The notes: generated from the sequence alone by a model not told the origin. A stretch of 64,000 nucleotides of DNA from Mariniblastus sp. (GCA_022447605.1 JAKVBG010000002.1:124001-188000), one strand, 5' to 3'; counted from the first letter of the stretch, positions 9,680 through 19,382 are shown. Numbers and translations are program-made.

Positions 9680-10645
9680 CTAGCGACTGGAATTTTTTTC
9701 GGTGCTGGATGCCGTAGCCGGTGCTGTTTCCTGTTTCGGTTCATCCAGGTGGATTCGCATTTCCACTTCACTGCCCGGTTGCAGCACCCATCGTTCGTTC
9801 TCGAAACGGTTGTCAACTTCGGCCCAGATCGAGTGCCGTCCGCCCCGTTTCTCGATCCCGACAAAGGTGATTTTTCCCTCGAACTCGGCGGTTCGACCGC
9901 GGGCCAATTGCAGTGTGACGGTGACGGGTCGGTTCACGAGTTCATGCGGATCGAACAATGAGCTCTTGACGTGTCCTTGCACGCGAAGACGGTCAATCCT
10001 CGCGATCCGCATGATTTTTTCTCCGGCGGTGACCCACTCACCACCCTCGCGGAATCGTTCGAAGACGAGTCCGTCGATCTTGGAAGTGACTTTATGGCGT
10101 TCCACGCTATGCTTGGCTGTGTCGGCGCGAATGGCCCCGGCCTGGGCATCAGCTGCTGCGATCTCGCGAGCGGTGCGGGCAGCCAGCAGATCGAATTCGG
10201 AACTTTCCATCGAATATTGAGCGCGCTTGTACTCGAAGTCGGATTTCGAACCCTTGGCCCGCAGCTCCCGGGTCTTGGAGAACTCCTCGGTCGCCAGCTT
10301 GACCCGGGCTTCGGCCGCCTTGACCTCGTTTTCGTCTTCGGCCCGCAACTTGGCGCTTTCGTATTTCTTGGTCGATTCTTCTTCCATTCGCTGGGCGATA
10401 CGATCATCCAGTTGAGCTACGGTTTGCCCCTGTTTGACCGGGTCACCCTCTTTGACAAACACGTCGCTCAGCTGACCACTCTCCAAAGCTGGCACGTCGA
10501 TATCCTCGATCAGCACAACCACGCAGCTCTGCAGGTCGACCGATTCCGGGACGCGCGGTGACGTGTCGGAAGGTTGCCCCCACGCAGTGGTGACAGGGCA
10601 GGATACCAGGAGGGCGGCTACGATCAGGAGATAGGTTGTTTTCAT
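9680..10645 (-). CDS. HlyD/RND-type periplasmic adaptor protein
   Basis: About 321 residues from an internal ATG that begins a signal peptide (MKTTYLLIVAALLVSC...). The order is a biotinyl-lipoyl-like half (LESGQLSDVFVKEGDPVKQGQTVAQLD), a coiled-coil hairpin rich in Glu/Lys/Ala (about residues 85-165), the second lipoyl half (SKIDGLVFERFREGGEWVTAGEKI) and a beta-barrel (VQGHVKSSLFDPHEL). This is the membrane fusion protein fold. No transporter gene is adjacent. It is third in a minus-strand row after the GAF-HlyD and DUF456 genes. The signal has a possible lipobox, LLVSC. Confidence 0.8.
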   Translation of the reverse strand: MKTTYLLIVAALLVSCPVTTAWGQPSDTSPRVPESVDLQSCVVVLIEDIDVPALESGQLSDVFVKEGDPVKQGQTVAQLDDRIAQRMEEESTKKYESAKLRAEDENEVKAAEARVKLATEEFSKTRELRAKGSKSDFEYKRAQYSMESSEFDLLAARTAREIAAADAQAGAIRADTAKHSVERHKVTSKIDGLVFERFREGGEWVTAGEKIMRIARIDRLRVQGHVKSSLFDPHELVNRPVTVTLQLARGRTAEFEGKITFVGIEKRGGRHSIWAEVDNRFENERWVLQPGSEVEMRIHLDEPKQETAPATASSTEKNSSR

Positions 10646-10819
10646 CGGTCGAATCGTTCTTTTAAACAAGGGGTACCTGGCCAGCTGGTTCGGCCACCGG
10701 TCAGAGGGGCGATAGCGATCCGCTTGTTTGAGGCGGACCTTGAATCCCCGCGGGCTGACCGGACCCGAAATTGTACGCGCTAGCCAGACGTTTTGCCCTC
10801 ATTATCACAAAAACTGGTT

Positions 10820-11356
10820 TCAGAAAAAGAGACTTAGAACCACAATTACCAGTATCACCGCTCCAAACGCAATTTTACCGACAGTACCTACCAATCGACC
10901 CAGGAAGGCAGCACTTCCCACTTTGAGGCTGGCATTCATATCGCTCCCCTGCCATTTCTCCCCCAGGGCGGCTCCCACCAGGGCGCCGAGACAGGCAAAA
11001 AGCAGACTGCCGGCGATCCATCCAACGACCGGGATTGGCAGACCGAAAAAGACACCTGCGATGCCGCCGACAATCGAACCGACCACGCTGAGGACCGCGG
11101 CGCGGCGGCTGCCACCTACCTGCTTGGTTCCCAGCACCGACGCGCCGAACTCGAGCAATTCCCCCAGCAACGCCAGGATGATCACGGTCAGAATGGCGAG
11201 CCAGCCGATTTCACTGAAGGATTCGCCCACCAGCCAGGCCCAAAGGCCGGCTGCCACGATCATCAGCCAGTTGCCAGGCAGGCCAAACAGGTTGGTCAGC
11301 CAGAGAACCACAAGTAGCAGGATGAACAGGACAATCCAGAGATAGATCATGACCAT
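10820..11356 (-). CDS. DUF456 family membrane protein
   Basis: 178 residues with about four to five hydrophobic helices: residues 4-22, 28-45, 50-68, 88-125 (Gly-rich, GSIVGGIAGVFFGLPIPVVGWIAG) and 155-178. The motif LPGNWLM, the ELLEFGAS segment and the Gly-rich membrane segments fit DUF456, a widespread inner-membrane family of unknown function. It sits between two HlyD-type adaptor genes in the same orientation, with gaps of about 150 and 175 nt. Confidence 0.75.
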   Translation of the reverse strand: MVMIYLWIVLFILLLVVLWLTNLFGLPGNWLMIVAAGLWAWLVGESFSEIGWLAILTVIILALLGELLEFGASVLGTKQVGGSRRAAVLSVVGSIVGGIAGVFFGLPIPVVGWIAGSLLFACLGALVGAALGEKWQGSDMNASLKVGSAAFLGRLVGTVGKIAFGAVILVIVVLSLFF

Positions 11357-11504
11357 GACCAGTGGGAGGCCTCGACACAGGAGAATACGGATTGGAAGCG
11401 ACTCTCGATTTTAGGCATCTACATTTTAGGCCTTTATTTTTCGCCGGCCATTGCGTTGCCGCTTGGCCGCTCCCTCGGTGGTTCCCGGCGCGGATGCCGG
11501 CCTG

Positions 11505-13616
11505 TCAAAACCACTTCAGGAAGGTGGCTTGTACCGTTTCAAAAAATTCATGGAACCAGACATAGCCGATCGACCCACTGCCACAACCAATCTTGGCCGT
11601 GGCCCGGGTGCCGGATCTCAGCAAGCCTGGGGGAATCTCCGCAGATTCGAATTCCACCCAGGCCAGGGCCGAGTTGCCCGTGTCGGAGTAGACATCCAGC
11701 TTGAGGTCAACTGATTTGAGCCGGCCCGTGAACTCCCGGCCCGGTAACGAGGCGAGGGTAAACTCGACGGTCGGACTCTCCGCATCCTGTTGGAGCCGTT
11801 CCATCAGGTGGCCCATTTTCCGTTCTGGGATCTCCAGCTCGACTTGCCAGGTCGTCTGCGGGTCAACGACCGTCATCAATGCCTGTCCTTTTTCAACCGG
11901 TCGCCCCAGCAGCTGTTGCCGGACTTTCCAGTTGACGATCTGTCCATCGGCCGGGCAGAGGATCTCCAGCTTTCTGGCTTGCTCCCGTTTCAGGTCGAGT
12001 TCGCGACGGAGACTGATCTCTGCCTGTTCGGTCTTGATCCTTTCCCCTTCCATCATGATGTCATCGACCGGTTCCATCCGTTCGTGCATCGCCCGTTCCA
12101 GCTTGCGACGTTGCTCGCGCACCTGGTTGATCTGCCCCTGCAGGTTCTGAATCTGCACCATCAGGTCATTGTTGGTCATGCGGGCCAGAACCTGGCCTGC
12201 CTGCACGGTTTGCAGGTTCTCTTCACTGATAGGAATCTCCTGCAGAATGCCATCGACCTGGGCGAACACCTGGTACTGGGATTCGGGCACGAGTTGCCCG
12301 CTGCAGCGGACTTTCAGCGGGTAGGGGATCAGGGTGAGCAGCGCCAGGAAACCGGTGGCCAGGCCGAGACAAGTCAAGGTTCGCGCGCGGTGTTCGCCCC
12401 GAAAACGCTCCCTCACTTGCCCCAACGTTTTCCAGAGCGGTAGCAGGAACAGGTTGTCATAGCGGAGGGCATTGCCCAGCGCTGACTGGCTGGGCGGGAC
12501 GATCAATTCGGCCCGTGATTTCATCGCGGGATCGACCTGGCTCTCTTTGAGTTGTTCGATGATCAGCGCCCCGATCGGCCGACCGACAGCCGACGCGGGT
12601 GCCTCGCCAGTGACCGCCTGCTCGGTTTCGCGCAAGGGGAGAATGGCCAGCCATCTTGGGTGGGCGATCGCCTGGTAGGCTTCCAGCACGTGGCGGAGTT
12701 GGGGCGGCCAGGAACTCGTTTCCCCTTCCAGCCAGAACGGTTCACCGGTTTGCAGGGTGAGTGTGGCCAATTCACCCAGCCGCTTCACCTGTTCGGCGCG
12801 GCGTTCGATCGAGTCGAGTCCGCTGACTGCCCGCACCTGGCATTCCTTGCCCTGTTGCAGTGCCACGCTGACCCGGTCACAGCCGACCAGGCGCCGACCT
12901 TCATTGGCGACCTGATACAGCGTTTGCTCGAGATCGAGGCCCTGATGAACGACCTGGCCGAACTGTTCCAGGTCTTGCCAAAACGCCTGTTGCTCCGATA
13001 GCGACCGGAGTTTCTGGTTCCGCAAAAACTGACTGGCCAGCTCGCCGACCTGGTGGGCGAAGTGGAGATAGCCGGCCTGGGTCGATCGATTGGCACCCGT
13101 TCGCTGGAATATTTCGACCAGGCCCACAGGCTGCTGGTCGATGCGGAGTGGGACCACGATCAGCAGGAACTCGGTCGGGTTGGCGGGGCGGTCGTCATCC
13201 TGCGGTTCGGTCTGGGGCGGGACGAGTTGTCCCGCTTCAACTCGGGCCACCTGGTCCAGCAGGCGTTGGTGGGACGTGACAGCGGGGTGGGGTGGGAGAC
13301 AGGATGCAGGAAGGTTGACCTGGCAGGCCAGGTGACGTTGCCGGGAGCCGGGGTCGTTCAGCCAGATCGCCCCGCCTGCGGCTGCCAGGGCATGAATGAC
13401 TCGGGCCAGGAAGCCCTCGAAGAACGCCTGTTGGGTCATCTCTGCCTGGCTCAACTCCCTGATTTCAGAGACGAGTTGAAGGATTTCCGATTTGGCCTGG
13501 TCGACCAGGTCGTTGGCCGCCGGATCGGGCGGTCCGGTCGGCGGAACGAAGGGGTGTGGAGTTTCCTCCCCGCCGGCGGCTGAATCGTGGCGCGAGATAG
13601 AGGGGTCGGTCGACAT
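11505..13616 (-). CDS. GAF-HlyD fusion: sensor-like adaptor protein
   Basis: This 703-residue protein combines cytoplasmic and periplasmic modules. After a Pro-rich N-terminus come two GAF-like regions (about residues 45-205 and 210-400) linked by a coiled coil. One transmembrane helix follows at about 410-428 (LGLATGFLALLTLIPYPL), then a lipoyl-like half (VFAQVDGILQEIPISEENLQTVQAG), a Gln/Glu/Arg-rich hairpin, the second half (CPADGQIVNWKVRQQLLGRPV) and a beta-barrel. Such fusions occur in planctomycetes, often beside an M50-peptidase-like membrane protein; none is seen here. Role inferred: ligand-controlled export or envelope protein assembly. Confidence 0.75.
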   Translation of the reverse strand: MSTDPSISRHDSAAGGEETPHPFVPPTGPPDPAANDLVDQAKSEILQLVSEIRELSQAEMTQQAFFEGFLARVIHALAAAGGAIWLNDPGSRQRHLACQVNLPASCLPPHPAVTSHQRLLDQVARVEAGQLVPPQTEPQDDDRPANPTEFLLIVVPLRIDQQPVGLVEIFQRTGANRSTQAGYLHFAHQVGELASQFLRNQKLRSLSEQQAFWQDLEQFGQVVHQGLDLEQTLYQVANEGRRLVGCDRVSVALQQGKECQVRAVSGLDSIERRAEQVKRLGELATLTLQTGEPFWLEGETSSWPPQLRHVLEAYQAIAHPRWLAILPLRETEQAVTGEAPASAVGRPIGALIIEQLKESQVDPAMKSRAELIVPPSQSALGNALRYDNLFLLPLWKTLGQVRERFRGEHRARTLTCLGLATGFLALLTLIPYPLKVRCSGQLVPESQYQVFAQVDGILQEIPISEENLQTVQAGQVLARMTNNDLMVQIQNLQGQINQVREQRRKLERAMHERMEPVDDIMMEGERIKTEQAEISLRRELDLKREQARKLEILCPADGQIVNWKVRQQLLGRPVEKGQALMTVVDPQTTWQVELEIPERKMGHLMERLQQDAESPTVEFTLASLPGREFTGRLKSVDLKLDVYSDTGNSALAWVEFESAEIPPGLLRSGTRATAKIGCGSGSIGYVWFHEFFETVQATFLKWF

Positions 13617-13886
13617 CGTTTACCGGTTTGGTCCGTTTTGCTCGGTGTTTGGTTGATGAGGCGACCAACTTTCCCTGAAAACCGGATTCGGAGCAACAGC
13701 GAATTGGGGAACGGTTTGCCTGGACCGACCACCGTTCAATTTGGCCCTCTCGGATAGATAATTTGAGCCGTTCCAGTAAGATTGCACGTTCCCCGCCTGA
13801 CCGATTTGCTAGCGGACCTGGGCGCGGCAGTGATATCGTCTGTTTACCGAACATCAACCCGGCGCCACCGCGGCGCGTAAATTGAC

Positions 13887-14876
13887 ATGCGACTGATTGG
13901 ATCATTAACGGATGTCGACCAGGTGCGGCGGTTCTCGGCCTACCTGTTTACCCAGGGCATTCAGAATCATGTCGATCGGGTCGACGAGCAATTCGAGATC
14001 TGGGTCAAGGACGAGGATCAGTTGGCCGAGTCGAAGGCCTGCCTCGAACAGTTCCTGGCCAACCCGCAGGATGCCAAGTACCAGGTCGCCCTGCAGCAAG
14101 CCGATTCGCTGGCCCGTCAACAGGAGAAGAGACGACAGGAAGCCCAGAAGCGAGTGGTCAAGATCAACCCGACCCGCCCTGGTAAGCGGCGGCAACCGCT
14201 TACTTTGCTGCTGATTGGTATCAGTATCATGGTCGCCCTGTATACCAATTTTGGGAATTCCCAGACGTGGGACAAATCCGTTTTTCGGGCCCTCTCCTTC
14301 AACGGCATGACGGGCCCAGCGCTGCAGAAACTGATGCTGGAAAATGACAACAATCTGGAGGCGGCGCCCGTCCGCTGGGCAAGCATCCGTCGCGGCGAAC
14401 TGTGGCGGATGATCACGCCGATCTTTATCCACTTCTCCGTGATTCATCTCCTGTTCAACTCGATCATGCTTTTCCAGTTGGGGGGCCGGGTGGAGCATCG
14501 GTACGGCACGCTCTACATGGCGGGCCTGGTGATTGCCGCGGCGATCGTCGGCAACCTGGCGCAATGTCTGGTCCCGGTTGCGGTCGGTGGATCGGCGCCG
14601 ATCATCAAGGCGGGCGTCTTGCTGAACCCGATGGGCGGTTTGTCGGGGGTTGTCTTTGCCATGTTCGGTTTTGTCTGGATGAAATCACTGTTCGATCGAT
14701 CCAGTCGGTTTTACCTGCCCCCTTCCTCGGTCCTGATCATCATGGGGTTCTTCTTCTTCTGCATGATGCCTGGTTCACAGCAGATCGTTGGCAATGTGGC
14801 CAACTGGGCCCACGCGGGTGGCTTGGTGGTCGGCCTGGTGGCCGGTTACTGGTCGACGCTCGTCGGTCGCACGTAG
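13887..14876 (+). CDS. Rhomboid-family intramembrane serine protease
   Basis: 329 residues. The N-terminal 100 residues form a small soluble domain (MRLIGSLTDVDQVRRFSAYL...) as in GlpG-like rhomboids with cytoplasmic extensions, then a basic linker. The membrane core follows from about 104, with H187-LLF-N191 in the second helix, the nucleophile S253 in GLSG and the catalytic H309 in NWAHAGG. Rhomboids cut transmembrane segments of membrane proteins; no substrate is indicated by the neighbours. The gene diverges from the GAF-HlyD gene over a 270-nt interval. Confidence 0.9.
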   Translation: MRLIGSLTDVDQVRRFSAYLFTQGIQNHVDRVDEQFEIWVKDEDQLAESKACLEQFLANPQDAKYQVALQQADSLARQQEKRRQEAQKRVVKINPTRPGKRRQPLTLLLIGISIMVALYTNFGNSQTWDKSVFRALSFNGMTGPALQKLMLENDNNLEAAPVRWASIRRGELWRMITPIFIHFSVIHLLFNSIMLFQLGGRVEHRYGTLYMAGLVIAAAIVGNLAQCLVPVAVGGSAPIIKAGVLLNPMGGLSGVVFAMFGFVWMKSLFDRSSRFYLPPSSVLIIMGFFFFCMMPGSQQIVGNVANWAHAGGLVVGLVAGYWSTLVGRT

Positions 14877-14902
14877 CGTGTGTTCCGCTGGGCTAATCCC
14901 AG

Positions 14903-14930
14903 CAAAAAGCCCGACCTGGTGGGCCGGGCT
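14903..14930 (-). terminator. Terminator of the TIGR03009-like gene
   Basis: Read on the minus strand, AGCCCGGCC pairs with GGTCGGGCT (one G-U) around CACCA and runs into TTTTT. It lies just past the stop at 14974. A second small hairpin (14888-14904) belongs to the end of the convergent rhomboid gene. Confidence 0.75.
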
Positions 14931-14973
14931 GGGCAATGCTGGCTGAAGGTTCGATCCACTGGAACTACCAGGT

Positions 14974-16044
14974 TCACTTGATGATCTGGTCAGTGGGGGC
15001 CGAGGCCGGGCGGTTCAAGGCGCCTGGTGGCATGGCCGGTTGGCTCGTTTGCAGACGATTGCGATCGACCCGCTTCCAGCCGATCGGTGTCTGGGGTCGA
15101 ACGAACCAGCCGAGGGCGTTCTGGATATTCGACCAGTTGCTGTTGATCTTCCGGTTCTGGAATTCAAAGGCCCGGCTGACCGGGTTTTTGACCGGGTCGT
15201 AGTTGGGGGCATAGATGTGCAGTGACTTGGGCAGGAAATCTTCCTTGGCAATGACCAGTTCGATCCGCTGATACGTCTGGGCATCTTCCCGCCGCTTCGG
15301 CCACGCTTCCAGCCAGTACTCGTCGACGGCGCCCTGGGGCGTGATGACGCGCACCCAGAACCGCTCCAGGATCTGTTCCTTCTTCGCCCCAAACAGGAAG
15401 GGGAGGGGACTGTTGACCAGGCCCTGGCCCTGCATTTCGGCCGGGATGTCCGTTTCGTAAAGGCGCTGATTCTGGAAATCGAACTCATAGATCGCCTTGC
15501 CGTCGCAGATCCAGCGTTCACGGTTCTGCTCTTTCTCGCGCTGTTGGTACTTCGGGTCCTGGCCCGGCTCGGCAGGGGGCCCGGCAAAACCCCACAGGGC
15601 AGACGTTTCAAACCGCGCCTTGTCCGGCTCGGAGAAACGAATTTCACCCGTCTTGATCATGTAGGCGGCCAGCTTGTGGTTTCCGGGGTCGCGCCAATTG
15701 CAGAATTCCGGGTCGTATTCCCAGCACATGAAGTCACACGTGTAACGTTTGACCTGGCTGCTACTCTGTTCCCAGATGCCGAGCAGATCGTCGATGTACT
15801 TGATATGTTCGGGGGAGAGTTCCGGGAATGGCTGGGTTGGCGGTTGCTGCATGCCGGGGTTCGGCAAGGCCTGATTCGGTAACGCCTGGCTAGGCAATGC
15901 CTGGCCCGTGACGGCCGCTGGCTGGTTGTCGTTCAGGTTTGTCTGGACCGGGCCCGTATTCTGTGCGGCCAAGGGGCTGGCCAGGCAGGCGACCAGCGCC
16001 CAACAGAGCACAATAACGGCGGTTGGATATCGGCCATTTCGCAT
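14974..16044 (-). CDS. TIGR03009-like planctomycete secreted protein
   Basis: 356 residues with an N-terminal signal peptide (VIVLCWALVACLASPLAAQ). A Pro/Gln/Asn-rich low-complexity stretch (residues 30-75, with LPSQALPNQALPN repeats) leads into a domain containing LLGIWEQSSSQVKRYTCDF, EIRFSEPDKARFETSALW, WICDGKAIYEFDF and PLPFLFGAK. This pattern fits the planctomycete paralogous family TIGR03009, which has a LolA/outer-membrane lipoprotein-sorting-like fold; the biochemical role is unknown. Recognition is from memory of the family, not a search. Confidence 0.65.
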   Translation of the reverse strand: MRNGRYPTAVIVLCWALVACLASPLAAQNTGPVQTNLNDNQPAAVTGQALPSQALPNQALPNPGMQQPPTQPFPELSPEHIKYIDDLLGIWEQSSSQVKRYTCDFMCWEYDPEFCNWRDPGNHKLAAYMIKTGEIRFSEPDKARFETSALWGFAGPPAEPGQDPKYQQREKEQNRERWICDGKAIYEFDFQNQRLYETDIPAEMQGQGLVNSPLPFLFGAKKEQILERFWVRVITPQGAVDEYWLEAWPKRREDAQTYQRIELVIAKEDFLPKSLHIYAPNYDPVKNPVSRAFEFQNRKINSNWSNIQNALGWFVRPQTPIGWKRVDRNRLQTSQPAMPPGALNRPASAPTDQIIK

Positions 16045-16179
16045 GATTTGATCGTCCTTGATCCGATGGTCTTGATAGCTAATTGGACGCGTGAGTCTAT
16101 CACGAAGCCGGATGGCGACCTAGGCTGATTTGCCATTGCTAGCCGATCCTCCGGCCGCCGATGCCACTGCTGAAAACGT

Positions 16180-17004
16180 CTAAGAATTCCGGTGGATGGC
16201 ATCCAGCACGATCGCCTCCAGCTTCGGCGCGCCGGCCCGGGCGGCCTCGATCACCTCCTCACCGGACGTCGCCTGGGGCGCATCGGGCGAGGCGACGTTG
16301 GTGATCAGCGAGAGTCCCAGTACCCGCATGCCGTGGCGGGTGGCCGCGTTGACTTCGGGTACCGTCGACATGCCGGCCACGTCGGCGCCGATTCGCCTCA
16401 GCATGCGGTACTCGGCCCGCGTTTCATACGTCGGGCCGAGCATGGCGGCGTAGACGCCCTGGTGGACCGGAAAATCATGGTGCCGGCCGCAGGCCAGACC
16501 GCTGGCCAGCAGGTGCGGGTCGTACGGATCGGTGCGCCGGCTGGTGGGGACTGCCTGTCCAGGGTCACCCGCCCAAGGCGGGCGAAACATCAGGTCGATG
16601 TGGCTCTCGATCAGCATCACGTCGCCTGTGGCCATGGCCGGGTTCAAGCCTCCGGCGGCGTTGCCGACAAACAGGAACTCGGTCCCCATCTGCGCCAGCA
16701 TATCAATCGGCAACGTGACCCGTTCCCGCGGGTAGCCTTCGTACAGGTGAAACCGCCCCTGCATCACCACGATCGGCTGGTTGGCCAGTTGGCCGCAGAC
16801 GAGCCGGCCCCGGTGGCCCAGGGCGGTGCTGCGGGGGAAGTGGGGGATCTCCCCGTAGTCGATGACTGTTTCGGACGAGACGGCATCGGCCAGCTGGTTG
16901 GAACCGGTACCGAGGATCAAGGCAAACCGGGGTGTGGCGGAAAACTGTCCCTTGACGAAGTCGGCCGCCTCGCTGGCAGCTCGGTCCAGCTCGGCCCGCT
17001 TCAT
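16180..17004 (-). CDS. Purine nucleoside phosphorylase, Asn-type paralogue
   Basis: 274 residues of the trimeric PNP family, which splits purine nucleosides with phosphate into base and ribose-1-phosphate. Visible are LGTGSN (phosphate loop), GEIPHFPRST, GRFHLYEGY, NAAGGLNP, GPTYETRAEYR with E194, GMSTVPE and LSLITN with Asn236. Glu plus Asn at these positions (human E201/N243) is the pattern of 6-oxopurine (inosine/guanosine) enzymes. The start overlaps the stop of the upstream paralogue by 4 bases (ATGA), so the two are translationally coupled. Confidence 0.9.
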   Translation of the reverse strand: MKRAELDRAASEAADFVKGQFSATPRFALILGTGSNQLADAVSSETVIDYGEIPHFPRSTALGHRGRLVCGQLANQPIVVMQGRFHLYEGYPRERVTLPIDMLAQMGTEFLFVGNAAGGLNPAMATGDVMLIESHIDLMFRPPWAGDPGQAVPTSRRTDPYDPHLLASGLACGRHHDFPVHQGVYAAMLGPTYETRAEYRMLRRIGADVAGMSTVPEVNAATRHGMRVLGLSLITNVASPDAPQATSGEEVIEAARAGAPKLEAIVLDAIHRNS

Positions 17005-17831
17005 CGCTCATTCTCGTCGGGCAAGACACCCAGGACCAGTTCGGTCAGCTTTGGCTCGGCCTCGTTGGCTGTCTGGATGATCTCATCGATGTTGACCGGA
17101 TGCAGGGCGTCAGGCAGGCACATGTCGGTGATGATCGAGAACCCGACCACCTGCATGCCACAGTGCGCTGCGACAATCACCTCGGGAACCGTGGACATGC
17201 CGACCACGTCGGCGCCGATCGTCCGCAGGAAACGGTATTCGGCCCGCGTCTCCAGGTTGGGGCCGGAAACGGCCACAAAGACGCCCTTGTGCGCCACGAT
17301 GTCTTTTTCCCGTGCCACTCCCAAAGCCTTTTCAATCAATTCATGGGAGTATGGCTCGCACATGTCGGGGAACCGTGGGCCGAGCCGGTCGTCATTGATG
17401 CCGATCAACGGATTGTCACCCATCAGGTTGATCTGGTCTTCGATCAGCATGATATCGCCCAGTGCGAAATACGGGTTGAGTCCACCGCAGGCGTTCGAGA
17501 CGACCAGCAGATCGGCACCCATCGCTTTCATGACGCGGACCGGGAGGGTGATCTCCTTGAGCGAATACCCCTCGTACATATGCAGGCGGCCTTCCATGGC
17601 AATCACGGGGATGCCGCGCAGTTCTCCGCAGATCAGACGACCCTTGTGGCTGATGGCCGTTGACTTAGGGAAGTGCGGGATGTCCCCGTACTCAATCGTG
17701 GCCTGAACCTCGATTTTCTCGACCAGGCAACCGAGTCCTGTGCCCAAAATGATGCCGGCCCGGGCCTGTCGGTCCCAGTGGTTCTTGATGGATTGGACGC
17801 AGTCCTGGATTTTGTCATAGAGATCGAGCAT
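17001..17831 (-). CDS. Purine nucleoside phosphorylase, Asp-type paralogue
   Basis: 276 residues from the ATG at 17831; the frame extends upstream to 17915 but the extra residues do not resemble the family. Motifs mirror the downstream copy: LGTGLG, GDIPHFPKST, GRLHMYEGY, NACGGLNP, GPNLETRAEYR with E194, GMSTVPE and FSIITD with Asp236 (codon 17124-17126). Asn at this position reads 6-oxopurines, whereas Asp occurs in MTA phosphorylase and broadens human PNP to adenosine when introduced. This copy may therefore accept 6-aminopurines. First gene of a two-gene unit. Confidence 0.9.
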   Translation of the reverse strand: MLDLYDKIQDCVQSIKNHWDRQARAGIILGTGLGCLVEKIEVQATIEYGDIPHFPKSTAISHKGRLICGELRGIPVIAMEGRLHMYEGYSLKEITLPVRVMKAMGADLLVVSNACGGLNPYFALGDIMLIEDQINLMGDNPLIGINDDRLGPRFPDMCEPYSHELIEKALGVAREKDIVAHKGVFVAVSGPNLETRAEYRFLRTIGADVVGMSTVPEVIVAAHCGMQVVGFSIITDMCLPDALHPVNIDEIIQTANEAEPKLTELVLGVLPDENER

Positions 17832-17993
17832 CGTTTTGCCTGGTCTAGCTGGAAAGGATTGGCAACTCAAGGTTAACCGATCCGGACCCTGGCTTGAAGT
17901 GGCGGCTGCCCTCACTCAAACATCCATGACCGTCTTGGGGACCGATTGGCCCCGCAGATTTTCCACTTTTATTTCTGCCTGCGGTGATCCGAA

Positions 17994-19382
17994 TCAGCGG
18001 ATCGTCTCGCTGGACTCGTTCCGGGTTTGTCGCTGGGCCGCCAGCTTGAAGCGGTTGACGAATGTCTGGTCGGCCTTGCCAAACTGGTCAGCCAGTTTCT
18101 TTTCCAGCGTGAAAACGCAGGTGACACAGACCCCCTCGTCGTTGGAGATGTGATAGTACAACCACTGGATCGGCACATCCGATTCATAGCCTTCTACCAC
18201 GACTCGCAGGGTCGCGTGCCCGGTCGCCGTTTCCGTTTCTTGCGATGACTCGAATGTCAATGTTTCCTGGTCCTGGATCATCTTGCGCACCTCGGCTTCG
18301 AAATCCACCAGTTTCAGGGGTTGGTCGGCCGGGCGATTGGGCAGGCGAACAATATTGCACTGGGCCAGCATGTTGCCATCCTGGATGTAGCGCAGGACGG
18401 CCGCTTCTTTTTCTGCGGCGATGATCCGCCAGCGCGGGCTGTGGATCACTGAAAACAGGGCCCCTTCCGGCTGCAGCAGGAAGGCTTGCTTGATCTTGTT
18501 TTCGGTCATCACGGCGGCCAGTTTTTCGCGGGTCAAGTGTTGGCTTGCCTGGATCGGCTTGACCCGCATATCGAGCTTGATCTGACCCTCGAAACCGGGG
18601 GCGACGTGCCCCGGATCGGTTTGCTGATTGATGTTGATGCGCACCGCTTTGACGCGACCGAGTTCCCGGTCAAATTGCAGGGAACCGGCGACGTCCAATT
18701 CGGTGACCACGTCGTCGATTTCCCCTTTCAGATGGCCTGAAACATGGATCAGCGCAAAAGCCGCATCGATCGATTTGAGTTTGAACTGGACGTCTGTCGA
18801 GATGACGTGGTCAATATTGAGGAAACGCCCCAGGGTTCCCTGGTCGATTTCCCATTGATCTCCTACCTTCACATTCTTCTGATTGATCAGGCCCATCAGG
18901 GCGATCGGGTCGCACGGGTTTCGCAACAGTTCATACTCGGAGCGTTGCAAAACGGAACCGATCGAGGCGATTTGAAACTCGTTCTGGTTCTCCTTCGTCC
19001 GAATCCGGCTGAGAATGTACCTGTTTTCCGGGGTCAATTCGGAGGCTTGATGCCCTTTGCCCGACTCGATATCGGCTGTGGCCTCGTTGTAGCAGCGGAC
19101 CGCTTGCATCGACCCGGGTTCGCCGCTCAATTGCTGGTCAAATGCAAACCGTCCGGTGACATCCAGGGGCAGAACATTCGGCTCCCGGTCGCCTTGACGG
19201 GAGAGATCGACGATGATGTCACCGTAATATTCGACCTGGTATCGAACGGCCTGGAATTCTCCCTGCCGGACATCCGAAGCGAGATCGATCGTCTGGCCGA
19301 GGCCAGAACTGGTCCAGCTGCCTAACAGCAAGAGGCTGAAGCAGCTGATCAGGTGGGTCGAGGGGGGCGGAAAAACTTTCAT
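17994..19382 (-). CDS. Exported hypothetical protein
   Basis: 462 residues from an ATG that opens a signal peptide (MKVFPPPSTHLISCFSLLLLGSW). The frame continues upstream to 19478, but that part is not signal-like. The body is rich in beta strands, with VRYQVEYYGDIIVDLSRQGD, GRFAFDQQLSG and GSLQFDRELGRVKAVRININQQTD, suggesting repeated beta-sheet units like lipid-binding or envelope proteins. No family is recognised. It diverges from the sigma-factor gene across a long AT-rich interval. Confidence 0.6.
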   Translation of the reverse strand: MKVFPPPSTHLISCFSLLLLGSWTSSGLGQTIDLASDVRQGEFQAVRYQVEYYGDIIVDLSRQGDREPNVLPLDVTGRFAFDQQLSGEPGSMQAVRCYNEATADIESGKGHQASELTPENRYILSRIRTKENQNEFQIASIGSVLQRSEYELLRNPCDPIALMGLINQKNVKVGDQWEIDQGTLGRFLNIDHVISTDVQFKLKSIDAAFALIHVSGHLKGEIDDVVTELDVAGSLQFDRELGRVKAVRININQQTDPGHVAPGFEGQIKLDMRVKPIQASQHLTREKLAAVMTENKIKQAFLLQPEGALFSVIHSPRWRIIAAEKEAAVLRYIQDGNMLAQCNIVRLPNRPADQPLKLVDFEAEVRKMIQDQETLTFESSQETETATGHATLRVVVEGYESDVPIQWLYYHISNDEGVCVTCVFTLEKKLADQFGKADQTFVNRFKLAAQRQTRNESSETIR

